A stretch of 64,000 nucleotides of DNA, from assembly GCA_026120035.1 (NCBI GenBank), contig JALRME010000009.1, positions 62,001 through 126,000 of the forward strand, read 5' to 3'. Both the position numbers and the translations under genes were made by a program. This stretch comes from Coleophoma eucalyptorum (taxonomy: Eukaryota > Ascomycota > Leotiomycetes > Helotiales > Dermateaceae). Positions 36,311-48,439 of this stretch are shown one piece after another. Each line of letters starts with the position of its first letter. The stretch's first letter is position 1. Below the pieces are notes generated by a model, which was given only the letters and a program-made list of their open reading frames with translations, did no database searches and was not told the origin of the DNA.

Positions 36311-36974
36311 CTAGTTGGTGCGTCCCTGAAGACGGTTAGCGATATCGCTCACATAACTGCCAGTTGCCCCCTTAGGATCAGAGAGATTTGCTTCGTTAAT
36401 AGATCCCGAGTTGTAAAGTCGAAGAGCACGATAGATAGTCGAAGCAGTGTCCGCATTATCGAGCTGCTTCAAATTGGCCTTGTAGTGCTTGGTACCAGCA
36501 ATAACCATGGCTGAGATTTTCTCCTGTGTTAATCGATCAGCAAAGTTGTTCGATTTTGTAGTATTAATAAAGAAGGAGAGAAACGGAAATATACCTGAGA
36601 GAGGTTATGTTGTCCAGGAAATGCTGGGCTCTCTTCAGCTTGCATGAGCCCACCGGTAGGTTTGTTCCCTGGGTCAGTGGTAGTTCCTACACCAACATTT
36701 CCAGTGCTCTCCAGCATAATGATACAGAAGATGACCCGTTCTTCGACGCCGATCTTGGCAGCCTCTTTAACTGCGTTGAAGATTCGGCCAACATCTTCGT
36801 GGCTGTCACCAGTACGGAGCATCTCAGCCTTGTTGAGATTGAAGATTGTTTCAAAATCCTTCCAGGTTTCCTTGCCTGGGAAGGCAGATGCGGGACCAGA
36901 GCTACAGAAATTAGTCCAAAGACCTCTTGGAGATGGCTGATCAAAACGGAGACTTACAACTTTGTGAAAACCAT
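36311..36974 (-). CDS. Small lysozyme/SLT-fold protein, no signal peptide
   Basis: Exons 36974-36958 (17 nt), 36901-36595 and 36523-36311 (minus) give 178 residues beginning MVFTKFSGPASAFPGKETW. The middle carries CIIMLESTGNVGVGTTTDPG and then PTGGLMQAE: a Glu-Ser-x-Gly catalytic-type motif followed by GLMQ, the pair that marks lysozyme and soluble lytic transglycosylase folds. The last exon is helical (YRALRLYNSGSINEANLSD, YVSDIANRLQG). By analogy it would bind or cleave a beta-1,4-linked amino-sugar polymer such as peptidoglycan or chitin/chitosan. Unlike typical secreted lysozymes it has no hydrophobic leader, so it may stay inside the cell or leave by another route. Both introns are canonical and frame-consistent. 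Confidence 0.75.
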
Positions 36975-38341
36975 TTTGAAGATAATTGAAATATGCTAGA
37001 GGGGTTAAAGTATATATGGATAGTCAAAGTTGAATGAGATTAGAGCCAAGTAAAAGTTGATTTATGCCAGATGAGACTGTTTAGAAATAATACGAGTGCG
37101 AAACCGTGCTCCTTTATAGATAAATTCCACTCATTCACAGATGCTGTCAGATTTAACAGCTGAAAGCTCAGAAGTGGAGTTGTCAGATGAGAGCATAGTA
37201 GCTGCACGTAACATTTTGCGCAGCAAGGAGGTTGTTAGAGGATGCACAGTTGCCAAGGAATAGGACTATCGTAACGGACCGATCCATCAGGTATTGGCAT
37301 TGTGACTACCGAGACAAAAGGCACCAAAAGACTGTACGAGACACCACTAAAAATATGAACACAGCTTCAAGGCAATGCCGAAAATCACAGCATGTCTATT
37401 GGTGCTCAAGCTGCAAAGCTGCTTCTGTTTCTCTCTTAGTCAGATCCAATACCCGGGGGGCAAGGGCGAATGACTGTGGCAGGTGCAGAGGGGCAATATG
37501 GAATACGGAGAGGCTTTGCATATGAGCTGAACAATAAGTCTAGCGACGGCCGCTTAACACGTTGGGCTGTGGCCCGCCTCTTTGCATTGATGTAACCTGA
37601 CGGTCTACACTGTTATAATCACCATTATTTTATCGATTTTACACAATACCCAGCTCTGCTCTCAGCTCGGGGGCATTTTCTGGAAAAAAGCGCCGGTCAT
37701 ATCATTCAAAAGGCTGGAGGCTCTACAGTTTCGTCGAGGGTCAGCTAGCCATTATCAGCACCACATCACGTCAGCCTCAAAGGACTTCGCCGTTTAATCA
37801 TGTGCCCTAGCAGCTGAAAATAAGGGCCTCGTGTGGTTGATAATATACTGAAATTATAAGTAAGCTCATCTAGCACTCTGTAATCTTTGAGCAGTCTCAA
37901 TTGCGGCTTGCACTATTCTATCCACCTCAAGATAGGTTGGGGTTTAAGATCATCTATATACCGACGTATTCCGCCGGCATCCACCGGCAGCGCAGTTCAC
38001 TGCACGCGACCAGGAGATGTCTCGCGAGGCGGTGAGTAGAACAAGGCTGTCAGGCTGTAAATAAGGTACCAATCGGCCGCACCACTCTAAGCTCGTTCTA
38101 ACCAAGCAACGAACGATAAGGGGTCTACGCGAATTTTTTTCTTTATCTTCAAAGTCCCCTCTCTTAAAGTCCCCTTCCCCTCTTCCTCCTACGCAGCACC
38201 TTGACAGTATTGCACCTTCATACTGTTCAAGGATAGCACTATACCGCCATCCAGTTCTCGTGCACATATTTTGCGGAACGATCAACTTTTGAGCCAAGAA
38301 ATCTCTTACCACCTCCCCTCGTGCACCCCACCACCGCCATC
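36975..38341. other. Divergent intergenic region between lysozyme-like gene and GMP synthase
   Basis: 1.37 kb containing both promoters. Pyrimidine-rich leader-like sequence precedes the GMP synthase ATG (about 38150-38341), as is common in strongly expressed fungal genes. No additional gene recognised. Confidence 0.45.
37111..37120 (-). promoter_or_regulatory. TATA box of the lysozyme-like gene
   Basis: On the minus strand this reads CTATAAAGGA, about 137-146 nt before the proposed ATG at 36974. Confidence 0.4.
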
Positions 38342-40137
38342 ATGTCTGCAACTGCACAAGAGATCGAGCCTCACAAGCTCTTCGACACCATTCTCACTCT
38401 TGACTTTGGGTAAGTCAGTTTCGGAAAGGCTTACGACTGCCAGTGCTCTAGCTAACACTTGTTGGCAGTTCTCAATACACCCATTTGATCACCCGCCGCC
38501 TCAGAGAGCTCAATGTCTACTCTGAGATGCTTCCTTGCACCCAGAAGCTCGCAGATCTCACCTGGAAGCCAGCTGGTGTCATCTTGTCCGGAGGTCCATA
38601 CTCAGTCTATGAAGAGGGTGCTCCTCACGTCGACCCCGCATACTTCGAACTCGGCGTCCCCATCCTCGGTATATGCTATGGAATGCAAGAGATCGCGTAC
38701 CGAAGCAATGCAACGAACGTCATCGCTGGAACCGCTAGAGAGTATGGACACGCTGATCTTAAGGCAAAGAAGGTCGACGGGTTCGTTGACCGTCTCTTTC
38801 AGGGCCTGGAGGATAACATGAAGGTTTGGATGTCGCACGGTGATAAGTTGGCCAAGCTCCCAGAGGACTTCCACGTTATTGCATCCACCCAAAACTCAGA
38901 ATATGCTGCGATTGCCCACCAGACCAAGGACATTTACTGTATTTCCCCCCTATACTACGCTCCTAAGAATCTGGAAAACTAACACTATCATAGGTCTCCA
39001 ATTCCACCCCGAGGTCACCCGTAAGTGCATAGCGAGGCATACAATAGATGTGTGGGGAATTAACAAATGATAGACACAATCAATGGAGTTCGACTCCTCG
39101 AGAACTTCGCAGTAGGCATCTGCAAAGCTCAACAGAACTGGACCATGGCCAAGTTCGTTGACCAAGAGATTGCCCGAATTCGCGCCCTGGTTGGAGAGAC
39201 CGGTCAAGTTCTTGGTGCCGTCAGTGGAGGTGTCGACTCTACCGTCGCAGCCAAGCTTATGAAGGAGGCCATTGGTGACCGATTCCACGCCGTGCTGGTC
39301 AACAACGGCGTGATGCGCTTGAACGAGTGCGAGCAAGTCCGAAAGACACTCACTGAGCACCTCGGTATCAACCTAATCGTTGCGGATGCATCCAAGCTCT
39401 TCCTCGATGGCTTGAAGGGAATTACCGATCCTGAACAGAAGCGCAAGTTCATCGGTGGAAAATTCATCGACGTCTTTGAGGCCGAAGCCAAGAAGATTGA
39501 AGACGCAGCCGCTAACTCGCCCAAGGCAGGCAAGATCAACTTCTTCTTGCAAGGAACTCTCTACCCTGATGTGATTGAGTCAATCTCATTCAAGGGCCCC
39601 AGCGCAACCATCAAGACGCACCACAATGTCGGCGGTCTTCCCAAGCGCATGACCGAAGGCCAAGGCCTCAAGCTGATCGAGCCTTTGAGAGAACTCTTCA
39701 AAGACGAAGTGCGCGATCTCGGAAGACAACTCGGAATCGCCCATGAACTTGTCATGCGTCACCCCTTCCCCGGCCCAGGAATTGCCATTCGCATTCTGGG
39801 CGAAGTGACCCCCGAACGTGTAGAGATGGCACGAAAGGCCGACAACATCTTCATCAGCATGATCCGCGAAGCGGGACTATACGACAAGATCGGACAGGCA
39901 TTTGCAGCACTGGACCCTAGCCGGGCCGTGGGTGTGATGGGCGACAAGCGCGTGTATGAGAACATCGTGCTCCTCCGCGCGGTGGAGACGACAGATTTCA
40001 TGACCTGCAATCCTTTCCCCTTCGAGCATGAATTCTTGGTCCGCGTATCCACCAGAATCGTCAACGAGGTCCAGGGTGTGTGCCGCGTCGCTTATGATTA
40101 CACCAGCAAGCCACCAGGAACGATTGAGTTGGAGTGA
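38342..40137 (+). CDS. GUA1: GMP synthase (glutamine-hydrolysing)
   Basis: Exons 38342-38409, 38469-38938, 38994-39020 and 39074-40137 give 542 residues, the usual size. The N-terminal class I amidotransferase has [28 protein letters not shown] and the catalytic Cys92 in GICYGMQ. The His-Glu of the triad are in QFHPEVTHT, which is encoded mainly by the 27-nt third exon. The ATP-pyrophosphatase domain has the P-loop [13 protein letters not shown], followed by the dimerisation domain ([17 protein letters not shown] and the ending KPPGTIELE). It converts XMP to GMP with ATP and glutamine in the cytosol, the last step of guanine nucleotide synthesis. The splice between exons 2 and 3 gives YCLQFHPE where the family usually has YG-QFHPE. 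Confidence 0.96.
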
Positions 40138-40860
40138 GCGCGTCTGCGAGCTTTCATTATGAGCAAGGGAGCTTTACTACTCTGCTTCTCTGCTTCTTGT
40201 GCTGCAAAGGTAGAAGGCCAGAGATGAGTGCCCAGTCATGATGTGAATCATCCCACTCTTTCCTTCCAAATTGCATACTTTCTCGCTTGATTTCTTTTTC
40301 GGTAGATATGGTAGAGAAATCCAAAAATCATAACATCGGCGTTTTAAGGCGGGGCGGGGGAAAGAAGCTTAAATTCGAATTGAAGTCTCTGAAAATATCA
40401 AACATCCTTGGGGCGGGATGGGCTACGGTCGGGCAAAGAAACATCTGCTAGCTAGCTGGCGGGGGTTGAGGGAAGATGAGGACGGGGAATCAGATCCCAA
40501 GGGGCTCTTGAGATCTAGCAGCTGCTAGTTTATAGAATAGAATATAGAAAACTCATATAATGGTATGGAAGCTTGACCAGATTGACAATGTTTGCAGCTC
40601 GTATTTGAGAATACAGAGTGCCTAACCTACAAAAGCTAACACGTGAATACATACATACACATGCCACAAAGCAATACAGGGATATCTTGAACTCGAGAAA
40701 TTTGTGCTAGGCTGCACTCAGCATATCCCATGTCGGTCATATTCAGACCTTTCTACACAAACCGACACCGGTAAACCCCTCCGGGAGAGTCCCCGAGAAA
40801 CTCCCTAGGAAACCCATATTCTGCACGTACAATATGTGCCAACCCATCACCCCATCCGCT
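40138..40860. other. Intergenic between converging genes
   Basis: 3' flanks of GMP synthase and the BAR-protein gene. G-rich patches occur at about 40350-40365 and 40455-40470. No gene recognised. Confidence 0.45.
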
Positions 40861-42417
40861 CTAATATCTCGAAATACCGCCGGCACTAATATCCGCCCTC
40901 TTCATGGGAGGTGGTGGGGGTGGCTTCTTGGCTCGCGAGGGGGGAGGTGGCGGTGGCCCTTTTCGTGCATTTCCTGGAGTCAAGTTGTTCGAGAAGCTGG
41001 CGGATCTACCGTAGCTTTGGTAGCTACCCTGGCTCGTCGCTGGACTCACGGATCTCTCGCCATAGGAGTGATCGGGAGAAGCGCTGTTGTGGGTAGAGTC
41101 GTCTGATGGGTCATTAAAGATGTCTGCGGCGTGAGTAATGATGCGACTTGTGGGTCGAAGACTTGCACGTAGGCTTCCCACTTCTCGCTCATTAGGTACC
41201 GAGCTTTGACGGAGTGAAGCTGATGGTGTGGTTTCGCGGTAGATCGATGTTGGTCCCTGAAATGTGTTCGATCGACCATAGCTTGGTCGAGACGATGGGG
41301 AGATAGGATCGGCATATTCGTCATGAGTATCTAGACGACTATCTACACGAGACGAAGAAGTCACACGACTAGCTGAGCGGATAGAAGGACGTGGGGGTGG
41401 TTCCAATTCGGGAGTAGGTGGCTCCTCGTAAGCTGCAAATCTCTCATGGTAGACGTGAGGAGTGTTTAGTGAATGTGAGGTATTAGATCTGGATCTACCA
41501 TTTGGACGTCTCTGGGATGGGGACGATGTGGCACTAAATAATGTTAGCAGAGTTCAGAGACCTGGCCAGGAATACCTACCCAGCGGGCCAATCTCTCTTC
41601 AATTGCAAAAGTTCATCTCGGCATCGGTCATAATATTCGAGTTCAGCGTCCAAGAAAGCTCCCAGGTCAGCAACACTCTCTGACTCTGCCTCTTTAATAT
41701 CCTGCATGCGCCGTAGAACATCTTCACTTGATTCTTCATATTTTGCTTTTTGTGATCGAAGCTCCTCCTCTACACGGAAGTCCTCTTTCTTCGCACGAGA
41801 CATCTTGGAGAGGGAAGCATCATAGGCAAGGCGTCGGTTCTCAAGCTTCTTTCGTGCAGCCTATGATTGTCAGGTCGCGTACTGATAGCCAGAGAGACCA
41901 TACATACCTGGTATTCCTTCATCATGGCCAAAGATCGCTCCAGAGATTCCAACCATCCATTTGTAGAATTAACCACGTAGGTTTCTTGCGTCCGTGAAAT
42001 CCGCTCGTTCGCTCGTCCCATAGCTACACTTCGTCAGTAAAAGTAACGGCAACAGGGTACTTCGAAGTGGATTTACCAATAAGACAGTTTCCAAACTCAG
42101 AGTCAGGTTCGAAATCCTCTCCATGATTGATCATGGTCTGGGCCAAGTATCCAACTGGCAGTAGCTTCTCCTTATCCTCAATTTCTTCTCTTTTCGAAAG
42201 GGACTTGACATATGTTGTCATGGACTTCTGGAGCTTCTCCATTCCTGGCCAGTGTTAGCAGAATTCACCACGCCAATATGACATACACACCTTCATGTCT
42301 CAAGGTCATCTCCATCTCCAAGGCTTTGAACTCGTCGGATACGCCCGTCTTGGCCTCGGCGCCCATCTTTTCGTTGGTCCATTGCTTAATGCGGTCGAAC
42401 TTCTTGTTGATATTCAT
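40861..42417 (-). CDS. BAR-domain protein with proline-rich tail (endophilin/Gvp36-like)
   Basis: Exons 42417-42291, 42244-42077, 42023-41908, 41860-41580 and 41533-40861 (minus) give 454 residues. Residues 1-~230 form an N-BAR-type coiled-coil domain (MNINKKFDRIKQWTNEKMG..., FKALEMEMTLRHEGMEKLQK, AFLDAELEYYDRCRDELLQL) that dimerises and senses or bends membranes. The C-terminal ~220 residues are disordered and Ser/Pro-rich. They finish with GPPPPPPSRAKKPPPPPPMK, two polyproline tracts suited to SH3 or profilin binding. No SH3 domain of its own is present, so it likely recruits SH3 or actin partners to curved membranes in endocytosis or Golgi traffic. It is a different BAR branch from the Rvs161-like gene 19 kb away. 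Confidence 0.88.
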
Positions 42418-43238
42418 GCTGGGCAATGCTCTCTGCTAAGACTCCGGCGGGATGCACTGGAGGGTTTGTAGGTAGAATTCGAGGTATGAATAGGACGGAG
42501 GAGGTGTTGTGAGGAAGCTAGAACGTGGTGGCAGGACGGGGCAAGGGGTTTGGAAGAATGGCGGGAGCAATTGTTGCAAGGTGAAATTCTGCAGAGCCGT
42601 GGTCGTGGGAGGAATGGATAAAAAACAACGGCGGGAGCTTTATCCAGGAAGTGGAGGAGTGGTATGCCCGGGCGACTTTCCTTTGTCGGACGAGCAAGCG
42701 AGAGGCAATTGAGTGCTGAGGTGAAGGGATTGGGTGTATGCGAGGAGGTGGTGGTGGTAAATTGGAAATTGGACGTGGTTGTATGTCGGTGGCGGACCGG
42801 ACAGAACTGAATTGGAGAAGGGAGGTACGAGATTGCAGATCAAGGTGGAGGGGGGAAGGTGGAGAGGCGAGATAGGGTGCAACAGGGCAGAGCAAATGCA
42901 GATGCAGAGATGCGAAGTGTCGTGCTTGTTTGGCGTGGAACGTCTTGGCTGCGAGATAAGGACGCGGCGAGGTTCGAGATTCGTCCCTTCTCGAGTCTGG
43001 CCGGTGGGGAGTGGAGGGCGTTGGAGGGCGTTGTTGGGCTTGGGGTAACACAGCAACACACAGCAGTCCGAGGAAGAGGGAAAAAATGAAGGAAGGACAA
43101 GGAGACAAAGAATGGGCGAGAGCGAAAGAGAGAATAATGAATCAGTCTGCCGGATATTAAATGCTGGCTCAGGCAAGGAAAGGAGAACAGGAGGAGTACC
43201 GAGAGCAGCTAAATTACTGTCGCAAGGAGAGCATGGCG

Positions 43239-43272
43239 GGATGCTGGGTGCTGGATGCTGGATGCTGGATGA
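43239..43272. repeat. Imperfect GCTGGAT microsatellite
   Basis: Four tandem copies of an ATGCTGG-type 7-8-mer, one with a G for A change. Confidence 0.8.
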
Positions 43273-43380
43273 GATGGAAAGGACGTGACGATCAGGTTAT
43301 TCTTAATTCTTATTTTGTTCCTCGACTCGTTCTGCTTCAAACATGTTGACCAGTGTCAGCCAGCCAGTCATCTATCCAGT

Positions 43381-43400
43381 CATCCATCCATCCATCCATC
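43381..43400. repeat. (CATC)5 microsatellite
   Basis: Five perfect CATC copies, preceded by a related CATCTATCCAGT stretch. Confidence 0.9.
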
Positions 43401-43745
43401 GTATACTGGGTGGAGAGTAGTGCATTGCATGGTCGCCTCTCCTGCATATCTGGCGCCGGGTCCCTGTCCTGACCTGCCCTGGCCTATCCGGCCCTGTCCC
43501 CTCCTGTCCGGTCGCCTCCTGGCCTGTCCCACTGCGTGTCGCCCGCGACTCTGAAAAGCCGCGACCAACACCTGCACAAGCGAAAGTCTGCAGTCCCATC
43601 CACGCCGCGCAACTGACTGGCTACTCTGCACTGGCTGGACGACCACCGGCGCTCTTGGCAAAGGCAAATTCAATATTATGTGATTTCTATCTGGAATGAT
43701 CTCGGGAACCTTGGGTCCGCTGCCTCCTCTGTCCACTGCGCTGCG

Positions 43746-43770
43746 CTGGACTGGACTGGACTGGACTGGA
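43746..43770. repeat. (CTGGA)5 microsatellite
   Basis: Five perfect 5-mer copies. Confidence 0.9.
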
Positions 43771-44322
43771 CTACGTGGATTTTTGTACGGTGCAAGATTT
43801 TACGGTGCTATACTTGTCCTCGAAAATGGGATCCTTTGCCTTGGCTCCTCGCCCATTTCCCTCCCTGCCCCTCCTCCTTCCCCCTTCTCTCTCCTAGCGA
43901 CAACCACAGCACCTCTCTCCCTTTCCTGTCTGACCATTCCACTGGGCCCATTCCACTGACGCGGCAGAATCCCCATACGACGACGTACGGCGCCAGAGCA
44001 AATGCCATCCATTCATTTCACCCAAAGGCGGGCAATTAAAGAAGGCGCAGCAATTGTGGCCTTGTCCACACTTCGAATACGCACTCCCGGACCATTTGCC
44101 CAATAAGTGGCGACCACTACCACCTTCCTCTGGACTCGCCTCGACCACCCGCTATTCAATCAGATAATCCCGGCTGCCGCTCGTCATCACCATCGCCCAT
44201 GGAACAACCTCCGACAAAGCCAGCAAGTACCAGTACTGCATCATTCTGAAACGCCAGAGATGCCACCAAGCATTTACATCATTTTCACTCGCATCCATCA
44301 ATGCCCAACTAAGACAGCCACG

Positions 44323-44355
44323 CTGGATACGTCCTGGATACGTCTGGATACGTCC
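44323..44355. repeat. Three tandem copies of CTGGATACGTC
   Basis: The 10-11-nt unit repeats three times with one dropped C. Confidence 0.85.
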
Positions 44356-46569
44356 CGAGTCGAGCTCCGGCGTCCCTCAAGCGCCGCCGTCCTGTGGCCC
44401 CGTCCAGCCCAGGTTCAAGTTTGATCAGCGCTGTCTACTCGTACTGAAAGTTGGCGTACATGTATATCATCTATATATATAGATATAGATAGAAACACCG
44501 GGTTCCCGCGGTTTTGTTCGTTCTCCACGCCCACGCTCGCTGCTCAGACGACAGGCACTGGAAGGCGAGAGGTCCGGACGGGAAGTGGAGCTGGCCAAGT
44601 TGCAAGCGCGACACCTTATTCACGATCCAACTTGCCACTGCATGCATGCAAGTGGTGCAGCATCGCGCAGCAGATCCTAAAAAACTGGCAGTTCGTTTGA
44701 TCTCCGTGGCTCCAGATCGCATCAAAAGTATGCTTGTTCTGAAGCTCCCGGGTTGACCTTTCTCCAGACGCGACGCGGGTTGTGGATAGCTTGGTCCTCC
44801 CGTTTGAACCACGAATGGTGAGAGATCGCGTGGCTGTGTTGTGTCGAAATTCGATTAATGGACATTATCACGTGTTTAAATGGGGGAGGTGACGTCGAAA
44901 GGGTATGTGCGTAGACACTGTTCCAGAGGGAAGAGCCTTGGAAGCGCTTGAAATTCTGTATAATGTACAATATACAATGTATGATCTTGAGCAGACATTG
45001 CCACTCCGTATCCTCCTATCTGATGACCCGGGCAATTCAGAAGGTCTTTTTGAAGAGCCCTCCGCCGGAATGTCCGGATTATTCTGAGTTGGAGCTTGAC
45101 TATATACGTTATGGGCAAGTTTGTCGCTGTAAGGCTTCGTATCATACATACATGGTATCGCCAAGACCTACTGCTTTGGTCTGGATCCAAATCCGAAGTC
45201 TCCGTTCCCCATGTCTTGACCATGGGACGCTTTGGCCGTTGTCCATGGTCTAATCTCTATCCCATACCATAGTTAAGGCTGATCCATCATTCAGAAAATT
45301 CATTCTGCCGGGTTTTAGATATCCAAGCATTATCTAAAGCAAGCCAAGTTTCCAAAATGGCAGACGTCAAAAGCCCGAGTTCCGGAGTAACCTTTATTAG
45401 TGGGTAACGAGGATATTTCAGGTGCACACAAAGTATTCAACATCTTCTCTATTAATTTAAGTTCTTCGTCGTATTGCCCTAATTCGAGTTCAACATCACG
45501 AGTTCATACACCTGATTTAATAGGCGGATAGACAGTCACCCCTTGTCAACATTTCTATCTTTACATATTGCACATTAAATACGGGTGGCCATTGGGGTCA
45601 TTGCAGGCTTGCGCTATTGGTAGGTCCGTATAGCTATATTTTGTGGGTAACAAAAAATGCTTGGCTGTCCAAGGTTGCGGGGAAACCTCGACACATGACC
45701 CTCACGATTGATTGAATTTTGTTTGCGTGTTTGCGGTGCTTCCTTGCCCTCGCTGCTGGCTAGCCTCTTGGCATCACCTTTTAGCATAAAAAAATGGATT
45801 CGCTCTCAAGCGACCCGTGACCGTGGCTACTAAAACTCTCAGAGTTGTCTCTGTCTCGGTTTTCACCACTGTCCCCTTGAATGCGGCAGAGGTCTGTCTC
45901 AGTAGACAATGTCTGTTTAGGATGCAGATTGAATTGTCTTGGTGATACCTGGGATCATTGTGATTTCGTTGATTCGGCTCATCAATGCTCGCTAGGCTTT
46001 GTTTCTTCATGAGAGTTTTCTGCAGCATTATAATCTCGTAACAGTTTAGGTTGAGCCTTGTCCCATACAAGAGTATCTTACCAATGAAATTTCAATCCTT
46101 AGCCGTAGATGTGCTTCTCTATATGACAGCATGAAATATGAAGGGCCCATCTCCCGCGGTCCAGCCTACTAGTGTCGCCATGCTATAGTACGCGAACTGA
46201 TACCACTTATAGCCATGGAGATATCGTACCAAACCTCCACTTGCGTGCCCTAATATCTAGTGATCTTCGTTCGCCACATAATAAGCTCTCACCTGCTCTT
46301 ATATGCATATCTAGGAAACTGGTTATGGCAGGTACCTTCCCGCCAATCATGTAACGAGCACGCCCATGCAAGCCCGCCCAAAAACACGCAAGTCTTGCTG
46401 CTCAGCTGAGGTAAGCGAGGAGATGTGTGGAGGTCAGCACCGATATGGTTGGAGATAACAGCAGCGTCCAACTTTACACAATGAGGAGTGAGGCTCATGA
46501 TATCTGACCGGAAAAAATACTAAGTAGACTGGCGATGTAAGATCTGAGAGGGTTAGGCTTGGCAAGAGG

Positions 46570-46576
46570 TATATAA
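46570..46576 (+). promoter_or_regulatory. TATA box of the GMC oxidoreductase gene
   Basis: TATATAA lies 100 nt before the ATG at 46676. Confidence 0.5.
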
Positions 46577-46675
46577 TTCACATGCGACGCTACTGAAAAA
46601 GCCGGGGCTCTAGAACGACCAGACTTTCCCTTCTTGTAATCATCTGGCATCTGAAGATAACAAATAAAAATCATT

Positions 46676-48439
46676 ATGACGGAGGTATACGACTATATCA
46701 TTGTTGGCGCCGGAATTGGAGGAACGGTCGTAGCATCACGACTCCATGAGAGAGATCCCAATCTGAAGATCCTGGTCCTCGAGGCCGGGCAAGATGCGAC
46801 AAACAATCCGCTGGTGCCAACCCCCCTCACAGCTGTTCTATTGCTAGGCACCGAGGTGGATTGGAACTATGAGACCGTACCACAGGAACACCTCGATGGG
46901 AAGCGTATTCCCCTCCCCTCGGGGAAAGCGGTTGGTGGGTCGTCTGTGATTAACTGGGGTGAGGATGCCTTGGAAGATTGCGTAAAAGTTACTTTGCTGA
47001 TGTGATGCATGCTCAAGGCGTTTGGACTCGTGGAGATGCAAGTGACTATGCTGACTGGGCTGCTCTCGTGGGAGACGAGCGATGGAGCTACAAAGGCTTG
47101 TTGCCATACTTCCGGAAGACAGAACACTACCATGACGAGGGAAAGGATGTGGAAGGGCATGGATATGATGGCCCCGTCCCAACTGCATCCGTCTCGTCAT
47201 CTGGCCGTAATTATCCCTTGCGTGAACCGCTCAAAGCTGCTTGGATCAAGAATGGAGTTGAACAGATTCCGGATGTCAACTCTGGATCTCCACTTGGCCT
47301 GGCCGAAGTTGTAGAGTCTCGGAATAACGGCTCTAGGGTGATCGCGAGCTCGGTATATCCTTTGGCTGGCGTAGACTTACTGACTGGCAAGATTGTTCGT
47401 CGTATCATTGTTGACTCGCAAGACACGAAGAAGGTTGCGACAGGCGTAGAGCTTGCCGATGGGACCGTATACCACGCTAAGAAAGAGGTCATCATATCTG
47501 CAGGCGCATTGCAGACACCAAAGATCTTGATGCTATCAGGAATTGGACCAGCTGAAGAGCTTCAACGTCATGGTATCGAACAACTTGTGAACTCGCCTGA
47601 GGTTGGCAAGAACCATTGGGATCATTTTGGTTTACGAACGTATTGGAAACTGAAGAACCCGGGCTTGGGCGCAGCCTTTGGTTCCCCAGAATGGAAAGAT
47701 CCGGCTTTCATGAAGGGTAATGCTATAGATTGGTTTGTTTCCAGCGATGTCCCTACTGAAAAGCTTGCGGCTGCCCTGGTTGCCGATGGAGTTCCAGCCG
47801 CTGAGGTGAATCACCATCCGTTGGTCAAAACTCCAAGATGCCACACTTGGTCGATTATGTTGTACGTAGCTATGAGTCTGGCAAACCCCATCATACCGAT
47901 GGATGGAAGTCATGTCGCAGTAGGCGTTATCTGCACATTGCCCACTTCAAGAGGAACCATAGCTTTGGCATCCGCAGATCCATCAGCAAAGCCAATCGTT
48001 AACCCCAATTACTTTTCCACCGAAGCTGATCGCTCTAGAGTTCGCCATGGAGTAAGATCCCTTCTGAAGGTGCTTACTGAAACATCTGAGGGGCAGGAAA
48101 TGGTGACAAACCAAGCCTTTCCAGAGGAATGTGTGGCTCTTTCACCGACTTCCGCGGATGACGATATTGACAGAATGGCTCAGAAAGCAAGCATGTATGT
48201 ATTCATGATCACAGTATCACTATCTTTAATTGTAGGTGCTAACTATACCCAGGACTATCAGCCATCATGCTGGAACAGCTTCGATGGGAACAGTAGTCGA
48301 TAATGAGCTTAAGGTGAAAGGAGTAGACCGGCTCCGTGTGGTCGATGCAAGTGTCATCCCCACCCCAATTTCTTGTCCAATTCAGGCCTGCATTTATGCC
48401 CTTGGAGAACAGGCTGTAGACATGATACTAAAGGCTTAG
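46676..48439 (+). CDS. GMC oxidoreductase (choline dehydrogenase / alcohol oxidase type)
   Basis: Exons 46676-46958, 47018-48194 and 48253-48439 give 548 residues. The N-terminal FAD site is YIIVGAGIGGTVVASRL followed by ILVLEAGQD, then GMC signature 1 PLPSGKAVGGSSVINW. After intron 1 the chain continues GVWTRGDASDYADW. Signature 2 is ISAGALQTPKILMLSGIGPA. The C-terminal active-site segment, rebuilt across intron 2, is MTISHHAGTASMGTVVD with the conserved His, and VRVVDASVIP-like RLRVVDASVIPTPIS follows. Intron 2 has a textbook GCTAAC branch site. There is no signal peptide and no peroxisomal SKL tail (ends ILKA), so it is probably cytosolic. It oxidises an alcohol or polyol with FAD; the substrate is unknown. 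Confidence 0.9.

Larger units (their letters stand above)
42418..46675. other. 4.3-kb gene-poor region with simple repeats
   Basis: From 42418 to about 44100 the sequence is GC-richer and strand-biased (purine-rich on + up to 43250, then pyrimidine-rich). This opens several frames of 80-200 codons of low complexity, none convincing. The left part is the leader/promoter of the BAR gene. From 44500 to 46600 it is AT-rich with no recognised feature. Confidence 0.4.

Noticed and set aside
42518..43176. Minus-strand frames of 178-196 codons upstream of the BAR gene
   Set aside because: Low-complexity Pro/Ser/Leu translation of pyrimidine-rich DNA in several overlapping frames at once; more likely leader or promoter sequence.
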